Positions 1-9,569 of a stretch of DNA of 64,000 nt are shown piece after piece. The position numbers and the translations under genes were made by a program. Source of the DNA: Streptomyces sp. NBC_01669 (GTDB lineage: Bacteria; Actinomycetota; Actinomycetes; Streptomycetales; Streptomycetaceae). Under the pieces are notes generated by a model. It was not told the origin of the DNA. It ran no database searches and worked only from the letters and a program-made list of their open reading frames with translations. Numbering within the stretch: the first letter of the stretch is position 1; each line of letters starts with the position of its first letter. The stretch is taken from contig NZ_JAPEQG010000001.1 of assembly GCF_026339735.1 (NCBI RefSeq), positions 4,030,001 to 4,094,000 of the forward strand, written 5' to 3'.

Positions 1-400
1 CCAGGATGTGCGAGGCGCGCGCGAAGAGGAAGTCGCCGGTCAGCACGGCCACCGAGTTGCCCCAGCGGGTGTTGGCGCTGTCGACGCCACGGCGTACGTC
101 CGCCTCGTCCATCACGTCGTCGTGGTAGAGCGTCGCGAGATGCGTCAGCTCGACGACCACGGCGGACGGCACGACGCCCGGCGCGTCCGCGTCGCCGAAC
201 TGGGACGCCAGCATCGCCAGCAGTGGCCGGAAACGCTTGCCCCCGGCCCGTACGAGATGCTGCGCGGCCTCCGTGATGAACGGGACGTCGCTCTTGGTGG
301 CATCCAGCAGCCCCGCCTCGACAGCGGCCAAACCGGTCTGGACATCGGCCTCAAGAGCCTGGTCCCGCACGCTCAGTCCGAACGGCCCGACGACGGTCAC
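1..400 (-). CDS. Polyprenyl diphosphate synthase, N-terminal part (cut by window edge)
   Basis: This is the first 133 codons of an all-trans polyprenyl diphosphate synthase, which builds the isoprenoid chain used for menaquinone side chains. The residues HDDVMDEAD include the first aspartate-rich (DDxxD-type) motif that binds Mg-diphosphate, and GGKRFRP just before it is the conserved substrate-binding motif. The GTG start at 400 is preceded by AGGAG about ten bases upstream. The gene reads out of the window on the left, so the second aspartate-rich motif is not visible. The menaquinone genes at 25-34 kb make a respiratory quinone role likely. The exact chain length cannot be read from this fragment. 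Confidence 0.9.
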   Translation of the reverse strand, partial: MTVVGPFGLSVRDQALEADVQTGLAAVEAGLLDATKSDVPFITEAAQHLVRAGGKRFRPLLAMLASQFGDADAPGVVPSAVVVELTHLATLYHDDVMDEADVRRGVDSANTRWGNSVAVLTGDFLFARASHIL

Positions 401-846
401 GAGGGGATCTCCTGTCTGCTGACGATCACACGGAATGTCGATGTGTCGCTGTCATCACTCAACTCAGCGTATCCGGTCCCGTTTGGATCACCGTGGGCGC
501 CTTCCCGCCACCGCCGGTATGTTCGTGATCAGCTCATACGATCAGGAGTAGGCCCTTTGTCCCACAGCGCTGCCGCCCTCGACGAGACAGAGCCGCCGAC
601 CGCCGACGACCACGCCTGTTCCAGCCGGTCACGGGGGCTGATGACCCTGTCCTGCCCGGAGGCCCGGAAGCGGTTCTCGTTCCTCGGCACGCAGGCCGTC
701 CCGGTCCTCCATTTCGCCGACACGGTGGCGACCCGACACGGTGGCGAACGGCACCGCGGTGCGGGCCGGTCCGGCCGTCGTCGCGGCCGGCCCCTGGCTC
801 AGAGCCTGTCGGGTGCACCATGCACCCCGTCCACCGAGGTACCGCC
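401..846. other. Intergenic region with a short tandem repeat and possible gene relic
   Basis: This 446-base region separates the divergent synthase and hydrolase genes. I see no convincing intact gene. A 14-base unit (CGACACGGTGGCGA) occurs twice, at 718-731 and 734-747. Just after it, one plus-strand frame (about 738-800) reads TVANGTAVRAGP then AVVAAGPW. This resembles the FAD-oxidoreductase pattern seen in amino-acid oxidases, so a decayed fragment is possible, but it is too short to assign. Confidence 0.35.
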
Positions 847-2841
847 ATGCACATCCGGACCAGGTTCCCGTACGACACCACCCATGAGGACGTCCGCATC
901 CCGCTGCCGGACGGCACCCGGCTGTACGCGCGGATCTGGCGGCCGGTCACCGACGAACCCGTGCCGGCACTCCTGGAGTACCTGCCGTACCGGCTGAGCG
1001 ACTGGACGGCGCCGCGCGACTGGCAGCGCCACCCCTGGTACGCGGGCCACGGCTACGCCTCGGTCCGCGTGGACGTCCGCGGGCACGGCAACAGCGAGGG
1101 GATGCCGGGCGACGAGTACGACGCGACCGAGCTCGCCGACGGGGTCGCCGTCATCCACTGGCTGGCCGAGCAGGAGTGGTGCTCCGGCCGGGTCGGCATG
1201 TTCGGCATCTCCTGGGGCGGCTCCAACTCGCTCCAGATCGCCGCACTCGCCCCGGAGCCGCTGCAGGCGATCGTCACCGTCTGCTCGACCGACGACCGCT
1301 ACGACAACGACGTGCACTACATGGGCGGCTCGGTCCTCGCCGTCGACATGCACGCCCGCGCGGCCACCATGCTCGCCTTCGTCTGCCGACCGCCGGACCC
1401 GGCGCACGTCGGCAAGGGCTGGAAGGACATGTGGTGCGACCGGCTCGAAGCGGTCGAGCCGTTCATCCACACCTGGCTGGCGCACCGGACCCGCGACGAC
1501 TACTGGAAGCACGGAAGCGTCTGCGAGGACTACTCTGCCATCCGGGCGAACGTGCTCGCGGTCGGCGGCTGGCACGACCCGTACCGCGACACCGTGCTGC
1601 GGCTCATCGAGCACCTCGACCCGGCGAAGGTGCGCGGGCTGATCGGCCCGTGGTCGCACCAGTACCCGGACCGCGGCCTGCCGCCGGGACCCTCGATCGG
1701 CTTCCTCCAGGAGACGCTGCGCTGGTGGGACCAGCACCTCAAGGACAGGGACACCGGCGCCATGTCCGAGCCGCTGCTGCGGTCCTGGATCAGCAAGTCG
1801 CACCGGCCCGCGACGGTGTACGAGACGCTGCCCGGACGGTGGGTCGGTGACACCGGCCGGCCTTCGGAGAACATCACGCCGGTCACGTACGCCCTCCAGG
1901 GCGGACCGCAGACCGTCGACTCGCCGCAGCACACCGGGCTGGACGCCGGGCGGTTCCTCCCGTACGGCAACGACGCCGATCTGCCGCCCGACCAGCGCGA
2001 CGAGGACGCCAAGTCGGTCTCCTTCGAATTCCCGGTCGAGGACTCCCCCATCGAGATCCTGGGCCGCGCGAGGGTGAAGCTCCGGATCCGGATGGACGTG
2101 CCGCGCGGCCAGGCGATCGCCCGGCTCTGCGACGTCGCCCCGGACGGCGCGTCCACGCTCGTCACCCGCGGCGTCCTCAACCTGTCGGCCCGGCACGGCC
2201 GCGACCGGTCCGACGACTGGCCGGCCGGTGCGACCGAGGACGTCGCCTTCGAGCTGAACGGCATCGGGCACACCTTCCCGCCCGGCCACCGCATCAGGCT
2301 CGCCGTCTCCTCCTCCTACTGGCCGTGGATCTGGCCGCAGGCCGGTTCGGCGGGCTTCACGCTGGACGCGGACGGCAGTTTCGTCGAACTGCCGGTGCGC
2401 CGCCGCACCGAGGATCCCTCGATCGGGTTCGAGCAGGCGGAGCAGTCGGAGCCGCTCGGCGTCGTCCTCCCGGTGACGCTCGACGAGCCCCGCCCGGAGC
2501 GGCTGGTGGTCCGCGACGTCGCCAAGGGCGAATGGCGGCTGGAGGTCGACCCGCGCTACGGCGGCACCCGCGTCCACCCGGACGGCCTCGAGTTCACCGA
2601 GGACGCGGTGGAGAGGTACACGATCCAGGAGAACGACCCGCTGTCGGCGCGCACCCGCTCCGACTGGACGATCCGGCTGCACCGGCCGGAGATGGCCTGG
2701 GACGCGCGGATCGAGACGCGGTCCGAGATCGGTGCGGACGCGACCGACTTCATCACGTCGGACGAGGTGGTGTGCAAGGACGGCGACGAGATCGTCTTCC
2801 ACCGGACCTGGGAGAGGCGGATCCCGCGCACAGCGGGCTGA
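847..2841 (+). CDS. CocE/NonD family serine hydrolase
   Basis: The 664-residue protein has the layout of the CocE / X-Pro dipeptidyl-peptidase (S15) family: an N-terminal alpha/beta-hydrolase core and a C-terminal jelly-roll domain. The nucleophile elbow is GISWGGS about 120 residues in, and the oxyanion-region tyrosine lies in LEYLPYR. The C-terminal half (about residue 390 onwards) holds the beta-rich region typical of the family, including GHRIRLAVSSSYWPW. Members hydrolyse esters or acyl-peptide bonds; the substrate here is unknown. I chose the ATG at 847 because GAGG lies seven bases upstream; an in-frame ATG at 820 has a poorer site. No signal peptide is visible, so it should be cytoplasmic. 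Confidence 0.88.
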   Translation: MHIRTRFPYDTTHEDVRIPLPDGTRLYARIWRPVTDEPVPALLEYLPYRLSDWTAPRDWQRHPWYAGHGYASVRVDVRGHGNSEGMPGDEYDATELADGVAVIHWLAEQEWCSGRVGMFGISWGGSNSLQIAALAPEPLQAIVTVCSTDDRYDNDVHYMGGSVLAVDMHARAATMLAFVCRPPDPAHVGKGWKDMWCDRLEAVEPFIHTWLAHRTRDDYWKHGSVCEDYSAIRANVLAVGGWHDPYRDTVLRLIEHLDPAKVRGLIGPWSHQYPDRGLPPGPSIGFLQETLRWWDQHLKDRDTGAMSEPLLRSWISKSHRPATVYETLPGRWVGDTGRPSENITPVTYALQGGPQTVDSPQHTGLDAGRFLPYGNDADLPPDQRDEDAKSVSFEFPVEDSPIEILGRARVKLRIRMDVPRGQAIARLCDVAPDGASTLVTRGVLNLSARHGRDRSDDWPAGATEDVAFELNGIGHTFPPGHRIRLAVSSSYWPWIWPQAGSAGFTLDADGSFVELPVRRRTEDPSIGFEQAEQSEPLGVVLPVTLDEPRPERLVVRDVAKGEWRLEVDPRYGGTRVHPDGLEFTEDAVERYTIQENDPLSARTRSDWTIRLHRPEMAWDARIETRSEIGADATDFITSDEVVCKDGDEIVFHRTWERRIPRTAG

Positions 2842-2978
2842 AAAGACCGCCGTACCCCTGCTCACGTGGGGGTATGCCGGAACTTTCCGGTCATTGCGCG
2901 TAGTTGCGACACTGCCGCGGGGTAGCGACACCGACGTAACGTGTCCCCCAATCGACCTGGAAAGCGAGGCAGCAACAG

Positions 2979-4208
2979 ATGCCCGAGCAGAACAGCCCGC
3001 TCGATCTGGCCGAGGGCGACCCCTTCGGTCCGCACAACCTTCCGTACGGGGTGTTCTCCACCCACGACCACCCCGAGGACCGCCGGGTCGGCGTCCGCAT
3101 CGGCGGCCACGTGCTGGACGCCGGAGCCGCGGCGCACACGCTCGGCTCGCCCTACGCCCAGCTTCTCGCCCAGCCGGACCTGACCGCACTGCTGTCGGCG
3201 GGCCGCACGGCGTGGCGGGACGTCCGACGGGCGTTGACCGCGTGGGTGACGGTTCCGGCGCACCGCCCGGACATCGAGCCACTGCTGCATCCGGTCGAGT
3301 CGGTGACGCTCCATATGCCGTACGCGGTCGCGGACTACGTCGACTTCTACGCCAGCGAGAACCACGCCACCAATGTCGGAAAGATCTTCCGGCCGGACGG
3401 CGCCGCACTGACGCCGAACTGGAAGCACCTCCCGATCGGTTACCACGGCCGGTCCGGCACCGTCGTCGTCTCCGGCACGGATGTGGTGCGCCCCTCCGGC
3501 CAGCGCAAGGCCCCCTCCGACGCCGCCCCGGTCTTCGGCCCCTCGGTCAAGCTGGACATCGAGGCCGAGGTCGGCTTCGTGGTGGGTGTCCCCTCGGAGC
3601 AGGGACGGCCGGTCCCGCTCGGCAGGTTCCGCGACCATGTCTTCGGGCTCTCGCTGCTCAACGACTGGTCGGCGCGGGACCTGCAGGCGTGGGAGTACGT
3701 CCCGCTGGGCCCGTTCCTCGGCAAGTCCTTCGCCACGTCCGTATCGCCGTGGGTGACGCCGCTCGAAGCCCTGGAAGCGGCCCGGATCGCCCCGCCCGCC
3801 CGGGACTTCCCGCTGCTCCCCTACCTCGACGACACGGGCGAGGAGGAACCCGGCGGCCTCGACCTGCGGATCGCGGTCGCGATCAACGGGCAGGTGGTCG
3901 CCGAGCCGCCGTTCGCCACCATGTACTGGACGGCGGCCCAGATGCTGGCCCACATGACGGTGAACGGCGCCTCGCTGCGCACCGGCGACCTGTACGGCTC
4001 CGGCACGGTCAGCGGCGCCGAGCCCGGACAGCGCGGCTCGCTCCTGGAGCTCACCTGGAACGGCAGCGAACCGCTGGAACTCCCCGAGGGCAAGAGGACC
4101 TTCCTGGAGGACGGTGACACGGTGACGATGACCGCCTGGGCGCCGGGACCGGACGGCACACGGGTCGGTCTCGGTGAGGTGACGGGGCGGATCGTGCCCA
4201 CGCCATGA
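2979..4208 (+). CDS. fahA: Fumarylacetoacetase
   Basis: The 409-residue protein matches full-length fumarylacetoacetate hydrolase, the last enzyme of tyrosine/homogentisate breakdown, which yields fumarate and acetoacetate. The N-terminal SH3-like part (LPYGVFS) and the catalytic FAH barrel are both present. Metal-binding and active-site stretches visible include DIEAEVGFVVG, LLNDWSARDLQAWEY and GKSFATSVSPWV. The start at 2979 is preceded by a purine-rich GAGGCAGCAAC. Its TGA stop overlaps the ATG of the next gene, so the two are translationally coupled. The other homogentisate genes are not in this window. Confidence 0.95.
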   Translation: MPEQNSPLDLAEGDPFGPHNLPYGVFSTHDHPEDRRVGVRIGGHVLDAGAAAHTLGSPYAQLLAQPDLTALLSAGRTAWRDVRRALTAWVTVPAHRPDIEPLLHPVESVTLHMPYAVADYVDFYASENHATNVGKIFRPDGAALTPNWKHLPIGYHGRSGTVVVSGTDVVRPSGQRKAPSDAAPVFGPSVKLDIEAEVGFVVGVPSEQGRPVPLGRFRDHVFGLSLLNDWSARDLQAWEYVPLGPFLGKSFATSVSPWVTPLEALEAARIAPPARDFPLLPYLDDTGEEEPGGLDLRIAVAINGQVVAEPPFATMYWTAAQMLAHMTVNGASLRTGDLYGSGTVSGAEPGQRGSLLELTWNGSEPLELPEGKRTFLEDGDTVTMTAWAPGPDGTRVGLGEVTGRIVPTP

Positions 4209-4879
4209 CGCCGCCCGCGCTCACGCTCCCCGAGGAGCTTCTGCTGCTGGCGCTGGACCCGCGGCGCGGCAAGCCGTACTGCCGAAACCGTTTCCTGGAG
4301 TACGCGGTGGCGGGCGCGGTCCTCGCGGAGCTGGAGCTCCAGGGCCGGATCGCCGAACAGCTCGGCCGGATACGGGTGATCAGTCCGCTCGCTCCCCAGG
4401 ACCCGCTCCTCGCACAGGTCCTGGGGAGCCTGCCGGCCCCGGACGAGGGCGGGCTCGCGGGCGGGGTCAGCGCGAAGCGGTGGATCCGGCGGACCGGCCG
4501 GTACGTCGAGGAGCTGTGCCTGGAGCATCTGGTGGGCCGCTCGGTCCTGCGCAGGGAGACCCACCGGCTCCTCGGTCTGCTCCCCTACCACCGCCACCCG
4601 GCGGCGGACCCGGCCGGACCGGCCGCGGTCCGGGAACGCTTCGCGGCCGCCGAGGCAGCCGGCTTCCCGGACCGGCGCACCCGCACACTGGCCGCGCTGG
4701 TCTCGGCGACCGGCCTGTCGGGCGCCGTGGCACAGGGCGGCTGGAGAAGCCGTTCGACGATGCGCGACCTGGTGCACGACGAGTGGACCGCGTACGCGGT
4801 GCACCAGAACGTACGCCAGGACAAGGCCAACCGGAGCGGCACAAGTGCGGGGGGCGGCGGAGGCGGCGGGGACGGCTGA
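4205..4879 (+). CDS. GPP34 (GOLPH3-like) family protein
   Basis: The 224-residue protein begins LTLPEELLLLALDP and continues with a hydrophobic AGAVLAELELQGRI segment. This is the start of the GPP34 fold shared with eukaryotic GOLPH3/Vps74 phosphoinositide-binding proteins. Streptomycetes carry many such paralogues, mostly of unknown function and probably peripheral to membranes. The start overlaps the fahA stop by four bases (ATGA), so the two are co-translated, although no pathway link is known. The C-terminus ends in a low-complexity Gly stretch. Family assignment is firm; function is not. Confidence 0.8.
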   Translation: MTPPALTLPEELLLLALDPRRGKPYCRNRFLEYAVAGAVLAELELQGRIAEQLGRIRVISPLAPQDPLLAQVLGSLPAPDEGGLAGGVSAKRWIRRTGRYVEELCLEHLVGRSVLRRETHRLLGLLPYHRHPAADPAGPAAVRERFAAAEAAGFPDRRTRTLAALVSATGLSGAVAQGGWRSRSTMRDLVHDEWTAYAVHQNVRQDKANRSGTSAGGGGGGGDG

Positions 4880-5053
4880 CCCGGGCAAGGTGGCCGGGAC
4901 AGGCGCCTGGCCGGTGGCTGACCGGGGCAGAGGCCGGCCGGGACTCCCGACGGTCAACGGTGCGCGGGGCGATCACACGTTCGGGGGAGCCCTATCCCAT
5001 TCCCGGCGGATACGCTGGAAAGTCCCGCGAGACTCCGACGCATGGGAGCACTG

Positions 5054-5662
5054 ATGAGCGTCGAACCCGAGGCCCCCGAGCCGCGGTGGGCGGTTCCGCC
5101 CGTGGGCGGCTGGACCGCCGATGACCTGGACACACTCCCGAATCTGCCTCCGCACACGGAGCTGATCGACGGGAGCCTTGTTTTCGTGAGTCCGCAGAGC
5201 CTGTTCCATTCACGGGCGGTCGACTTCTTCAACTGGCAGTTGCAATCACTAGCACCAGGCGACCTTGAGGTGGTGCGCGAGTTCACCATCGACATCGACC
5301 GCTACAACCGACCCGAACCCGACGTGATCGTCGTCGACGGCGAGGTCATTCAGGACCCGGACCAGACCCGCTTCCCCGCGGAGTCGGTGCAGCTGGCCAT
5401 CGAGGTCGTTTCTCCTGAGTCGCGGTCGCGGGACCGGGAGACCAAGCCGGTGAAGTACGCCCGGGTCAAGATCCCGCACTTCTGGCGGGTGGAGAACCAG
5501 GACGGCCGAGCGGTGGTCTACGTCTTCGAGCTGGAACCCGCCACCGGCGCCTACATCTCCACCGGCATCTTCCACGACCGGATGAAGGTCTCCGTGCCCT
5601 TCCCGATCGATCTCGATCTCACCGCGATCACCCCGCGCCGCCGGGCGGCGGACCCGGAGTAG
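5054..5662 (+). CDS. Uma2 family (DUF820) restriction-endonuclease-fold protein
   Basis: About 202 residues. The pattern PEPDVIVVDGE followed by IEVVSPESRSRDRETK and KYARVKIPHFWRVE is the PD-(D/E)xK nuclease core typical of Uma2 (DUF820) proteins. These are abundant and expanded in streptomycetes and cyanobacteria, and their biological substrates are unknown. The second ATG (5054) is preferred because GGAG sits six bases upstream; an in-frame ATG at 5042 lacks a site. It stands alone, convergent with recQ. Confidence 0.82.
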   Translation: MSVEPEAPEPRWAVPPVGGWTADDLDTLPNLPPHTELIDGSLVFVSPQSLFHSRAVDFFNWQLQSLAPGDLEVVREFTIDIDRYNRPEPDVIVVDGEVIQDPDQTRFPAESVQLAIEVVSPESRSRDRETKPVKYARVKIPHFWRVENQDGRAVVYVFELEPATGAYISTGIFHDRMKVSVPFPIDLDLTAITPRRRAADPE

Positions 5663-5690
5663 TCCGGCCCCCGCCGCCCGGCCCCGGCGT

Positions 5691-7700
5691 TCACTCGTAC
5701 TCGGGCGGCTCCTCGTCCCAGCCGAACTCCGGGTCCGCGTCCGGGGCCACCGGCGGTCCCGGAACCGGGGCCGGAACATGGTGCGGGGCCGGTGCGGGTC
5801 CCGGGTCCGGCGCCTCGGGCCCTGCGGCCCCGAACGACCCCAGCACCTCCAGCACACCTTCGCCGTACGTCGCCAGCTTCTTCTCGCCCAGGCCGCCGAT
5901 GCCGCCCAGCTCGACCAGGGAAGCCGGCCGCACCGTCGCGATCTCGCGCAGCGTCGCATCGTGGAAGATGACGTACGCCGGGACGCCCTGCTCCTTCGCC
6001 CGGGCGCCACGCCAGGCCCGCAGCGCCTCGAAGACCGGTACGGCCTCCGGGTCCAGTTCGGCGACGGCCGCCGAGGCCTTCGCCTTGCGTTCGCCCTTCG
6101 AGGAGCGCGACGCGGGCTTCGCCGCCTCCTTGCGCAGCCGTACCTCGCGCTCGCGGCCGAGCACCGAGCCGCTGTCCTCCGTCAGCACCAGCGTGCCGTA
6201 CTCGCCCTCGACCTCCAGCAGGCCCTGGGCCAGCAACTGCCGGACCACGCCCCGCCATTCCGCCTCGGACAGCTCCTCGCCGATGCCGAAGACCGACAGC
6301 TGGTCGTGGTCGAACTGGATGACCTTCGCGGTCTTGCGGCCCAGCAGGATGTCGACGATCTGGCCTGCGCCGAACTTCTGGCCGCGCTCCCGCTTCAGCC
6401 GGACCACGGTGGACAGCAGCTTCTGCGCGGCCACCGTGCCGTCCCAGGTCTCGGGCGGGGTGAGGCAGGTGTCGCAGTTGCCGCAGGCCGCGGTCTGGGG
6501 CTCCTGGCCGAAGTACGTGAGCAGCCGGGCGCGCCGGCAGTCGGCGGTCTCGCACAGGGCGAGCATCGCGTCGAGGTGGGCGGCCGCGCGTCGGCGGAAC
6601 GCCTCGTCGCCCTCGCCGCCCTGGATCAGCTTGCGCTGCTGGACCACGTCCTGGAGGCCGTACGCCATCCAGGCCGTGGACGGCAGCCCGTCGCGGCCCG
6701 CGCGGCCGGTCTCCTGGTAGTAGCCCTCGACCGACTTCGGCAGATCGAGGTGGGCGACGAACCGTACGTCCGGCTTGTCGATGCCCATGCCGAACGCGAT
6801 CGTCGCCACGACGACAAGGCCGTCCTCGCGCAGGAACCGTGCCTGGTGGCGCGCACGCGTCCCGGCGTCCAGACCCGCGTGGTACGGAACCGCCTCGATG
6901 CCGTTGCGGCAGAGATACTCGGCGGTCTTCTCCGTCGAATTGCGCGACAGGCAGTAGACGATGCCGACGTCCCCGGCGTGCTCCTCCTTCAGGAAGGAGA
7001 GCAGCTGCTTCTTCGGGTCGGACTTCGCCACGATCCGGTACTGGATGTTGGGCCGGTCGAAGCTGGCGACGAAGTGCTTCGCGTCGGGCATGCCCAGACG
7101 GTGGGTGATCTCCTGGTGCGTGGCGTTCGTCGCCGTGGCCGTCAGGGCGATCCGGGGCACGTCGGGCCAGCGCTCGCCGAGCACGGACAGGGCCAGATAG
7201 TCAGGCCGGAAGTCGTGGCCCCACTGGGCGACGCAGTGCGCCTCGTCGATGGCGAAGACGGAGATCTTTCCGCGGGCGAGCAACTGGAGGGTGGAGTCCA
7301 GGCGGAGCCGCTCCGGCGCCAGGTACAGCAGGTCGAGCTCACCGGCGAGGAATTCCGCCTCCATGACCCGGCGCTCGTCGAAGTCCTGGGTGGAGTTGAT
7401 GAACCCGGCGCGCACACCGAGCGCCCGCAGCGCGTCGACCTGGTCCTGCATGAGCGCGATCAGCGGTGAGACGACGACACCCGTACCTGGTCTGACCAGG
7501 GCCGGGATCTGGTAGCAGAGGGACTTTCCGCCACCGGTGGGCATGAGGACGACGGCGTCACCGCCCGCCACCACATGGTCGACGACCGCTTCCTGTTCGC
7601 CGCGGAACGTCTCGTACCCGAACACCCGGTGCAGCGTCTGCTGCGCTTCGCTCTCGGCGCTCTCGGTCACATCCACCATGGTCCCGCCCGTCCCGCTCAT
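5691..7700 (-). CDS. recQ: ATP-dependent DNA helicase RecQ
   Basis: The 669-residue protein is a full RecQ helicase, which unwinds recombination and replication intermediates with 3'-5' polarity. Walker A is PTGGGKS (lysine 59). Motif II is the DEAH box in AIDEAHCVAQWGHDF. The zinc-binding domain follows the helicase core (CETADC, then CGNCDTC), then the winged-helix region. The C-terminus carries an HRDC-like domain (about residues 550-630) and ends in a Pro/acidic tail of about 40 residues. It is convergent with the Uma2 gene and stands upstream of the nuo terminator without being part of that operon. An in-frame ATG seven codons later is possible. Confidence 0.95.
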   Translation of the reverse strand: MSGTGGTMVDVTESAESEAQQTLHRVFGYETFRGEQEAVVDHVVAGGDAVVLMPTGGGKSLCYQIPALVRPGTGVVVSPLIALMQDQVDALRALGVRAGFINSTQDFDERRVMEAEFLAGELDLLYLAPERLRLDSTLQLLARGKISVFAIDEAHCVAQWGHDFRPDYLALSVLGERWPDVPRIALTATATNATHQEITHRLGMPDAKHFVASFDRPNIQYRIVAKSDPKKQLLSFLKEEHAGDVGIVYCLSRNSTEKTAEYLCRNGIEAVPYHAGLDAGTRARHQARFLREDGLVVVATIAFGMGIDKPDVRFVAHLDLPKSVEGYYQETGRAGRDGLPSTAWMAYGLQDVVQQRKLIQGGEGDEAFRRRAAAHLDAMLALCETADCRRARLLTYFGQEPQTAACGNCDTCLTPPETWDGTVAAQKLLSTVVRLKRERGQKFGAGQIVDILLGRKTAKVIQFDHDQLSVFGIGEELSEAEWRGVVRQLLAQGLLEVEGEYGTLVLTEDSGSVLGREREVRLRKEAAKPASRSSKGERKAKASAAVAELDPEAVPVFEALRAWRGARAKEQGVPAYVIFHDATLREIATVRPASLVELGGIGGLGEKKLATYGEGVLEVLGSFGAAGPEAPDPGPAPAPHHVPAPVPGPPVAPDADPEFGWDEEPPEYE

Positions 7701-7821
7701 CGCTCTGTCCCCCGGGGTCCATCCCGTTCTGTCCTGCGCCGTCCCCTGCCACGATAAGCGCCGCCGGTGACAACGCCCGCCACGCTTGACAAGCCCGCGC
7801 TGCCTGCCGCTCCCGGAAAGC

Positions 7822-7863
7822 CGATCGCCGGGCAGGCTCGGAATGGAGCCCGCCCGGCGATCG
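7822..7863 (-). terminator. Terminator of the nuo operon
   Basis: Two 12-base arms (7822-7833 and 7852-7863) are perfect inverted repeats, CGATCGCCGGGC against its complement. The loop can itself form a GGCTC/GAGCC stem, and CGCTCCCG/CGGGAGCG flanks extend the structure. It lies 42 bases after the nuoN stop and has no long U-run, as is common in Streptomyces. Confidence 0.8.
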
Positions 7864-7904
7864 GGAGCGGAACGGCAACCGGGACACCGGTCGGCCGCTC
7901 CGCG

Positions 7905-9569
7905 TCACCTCACGAACACTCCCGCCTGGCTCGCCAGGTCGAGGAAGTACTGCGGGGCCAGGCCCAGCACCAGCGTGACGGCGACACCGACCGCGATCGT
8001 CGTCATCGTCAGCGGGGACGGGACGGCGACCGTCGGGCCGTCCGCCTTCGGCTCACTGAAGAACATGAGCACGATGACCCGGATGTAGAAGAACGCGGCA
8101 ATGGCGGACGAGATCACACCGATCACGACCAGGCCGCCCGCGCCGCCCTCCGCCGCCGCCTTGAAGACCGCGAACTTTCCGGCGAAGCCGGAGGTCAGCG
8201 GGATACCGGCGAAGGCCAGCAGATACACCGCGAAGACTGCGGCGACCAGGGGCGAGCGCCGTCCGAGTCCCGCCCACTTCGACAGGTGGGTCGCCTCGCC
8301 GCCCGCGTCGCGCACCAGCGTGACGACGGCGAACGCGCCGACCGTCACGAAGGAGTACGCGCCCAGGTAGAAGAGCACCGAGGAGATGCCGCTGGGGGTC
8401 GTCGCGATGACACCGGCGAGGATGAATCCGGCGTGCGCGATGGACGAGTAGGCCAGCAGCCGCTTGATGTCGGTCTGGGTGATGGCGACGACCGCACCGC
8501 CCAGCATCGTGACGATCGCGACGGCCCACAGGACCGGCCGCCAGTCCCAGCTGAGGCCCGGCAGCACCACGTACAGCAGGCGCAGCAGCGCACCGAACGC
8601 GGCGACCTTCGTGGCCGCGGCCATGAAGCCGGTGACCGGCGTCGGGGCGCCCTGGTAGACGTCCGGGGTCCACATGTGGAACGGGACGGCGCCGACCTTG
8701 AAGAGCAGCCCGGTCAGGATCATCGCGCCGCCGATCAGCAGCAGCACGTCGTTGCCCATGGTGGCGGCGAGCGCCGGGTCGATCTGGGTGACGGAGCCGT
8801 CGACCACGTTGGCGATGGCCGCGTACGAGACGGAGCCCGCGTACCCGTACAGCAGGGCGATCCCGAAGAGCAGGAACGCCGACGAGAAGGCGCCGAGCAG
8901 GAAGTACTTCACCGCCGCCTCCTGCGACATCAGCCGCTTGCGGCGGGCGACGGCGCACAGCAGGTAGAGCGGGAGGGAGAAGACTTCCAGGGCCACGAAG
9001 AGCGTCAGCAGATCGTTGGCCGCCGGGAAGACCAGCATGCCCGCCACCGAGAAGAGGACCAGCGGGAAGACCTCGGTGGTGGTGAAGCCCGCCTTGACCG
9101 CGGCCTGCTCGCTCTCGCTGCCGGGCACCGAGGCGGCCTGTGCGGCGAACGAGTCGACGCGGTTGCCGTGCGCCACGGGGTCGAGCCGCCGCTCGGCGAA
9201 GGTGAAGACGGCGACCAGCGACGTCAGCAGGATGGTGCCCTGCAGGAACAGGGCGGGTCCGTCGACGGCGATGGCACCCATCGCGGCGATGTGCGCCTTC
9301 GTCGTGCCGTACCCCCCGGCCGCGAGGCCGATGACCGCTGCGAACGCGGCGGCGAGGGCGACGACGGTCAGGAAGACCTGGGTGTAGTAGCGCGCCCGGC
9401 GCGGCACGAAGGCCTCGACGAGTACGCCGACGACGGCGACACCGATCACGATGAGGACCGGGGTCAGCTGGGCGTACTCGATGACCGGCGCCTTGAACTT
9501 CTCGTCCGGGGCGGCTGCTGTCACCCCGCCCGCCATTGTCCACAGGCTGTGGACAGCTGTTGCGCTCAC
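7905..9569 (-). CDS. nuoN: NADH dehydrogenase I subunit N
   Basis: The 554-residue polytopic membrane protein is one of the three antiporter-like proton-pumping subunits of complex I. Around fourteen hydrophobic segments are visible. The antiporter-family core includes VGAVPFHMWTPDVYQGAP and the lysine-containing helix around DIKRLLAYSSIAHAGF. It starts with GTG overlapping the nuoM stop (GTGA). An inverted pair of DnaA-box-like sequences falls in codons 5-11. It is the last gene of the operon, followed by a strong terminator. Confidence 0.96.
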   Translation of the reverse strand: MSATAVHSLWTMAGGVTAAAPDEKFKAPVIEYAQLTPVLIVIGVAVVGVLVEAFVPRRARYYTQVFLTVVALAAAFAAVIGLAAGGYGTTKAHIAAMGAIAVDGPALFLQGTILLTSLVAVFTFAERRLDPVAHGNRVDSFAAQAASVPGSESEQAAVKAGFTTTEVFPLVLFSVAGMLVFPAANDLLTLFVALEVFSLPLYLLCAVARRKRLMSQEAAVKYFLLGAFSSAFLLFGIALLYGYAGSVSYAAIANVVDGSVTQIDPALAATMGNDVLLLIGGAMILTGLLFKVGAVPFHMWTPDVYQGAPTPVTGFMAAATKVAAFGALLRLLYVVLPGLSWDWRPVLWAVAIVTMLGGAVVAITQTDIKRLLAYSSIAHAGFILAGVIATTPSGISSVLFYLGAYSFVTVGAFAVVTLVRDAGGEATHLSKWAGLGRRSPLVAAVFAVYLLAFAGIPLTSGFAGKFAVFKAAAEGGAGGLVVIGVISSAIAAFFYIRVIVLMFFSEPKADGPTVAVPSPLTMTTIAVGVAVTLVLGLAPQYFLDLASQAGVFVR

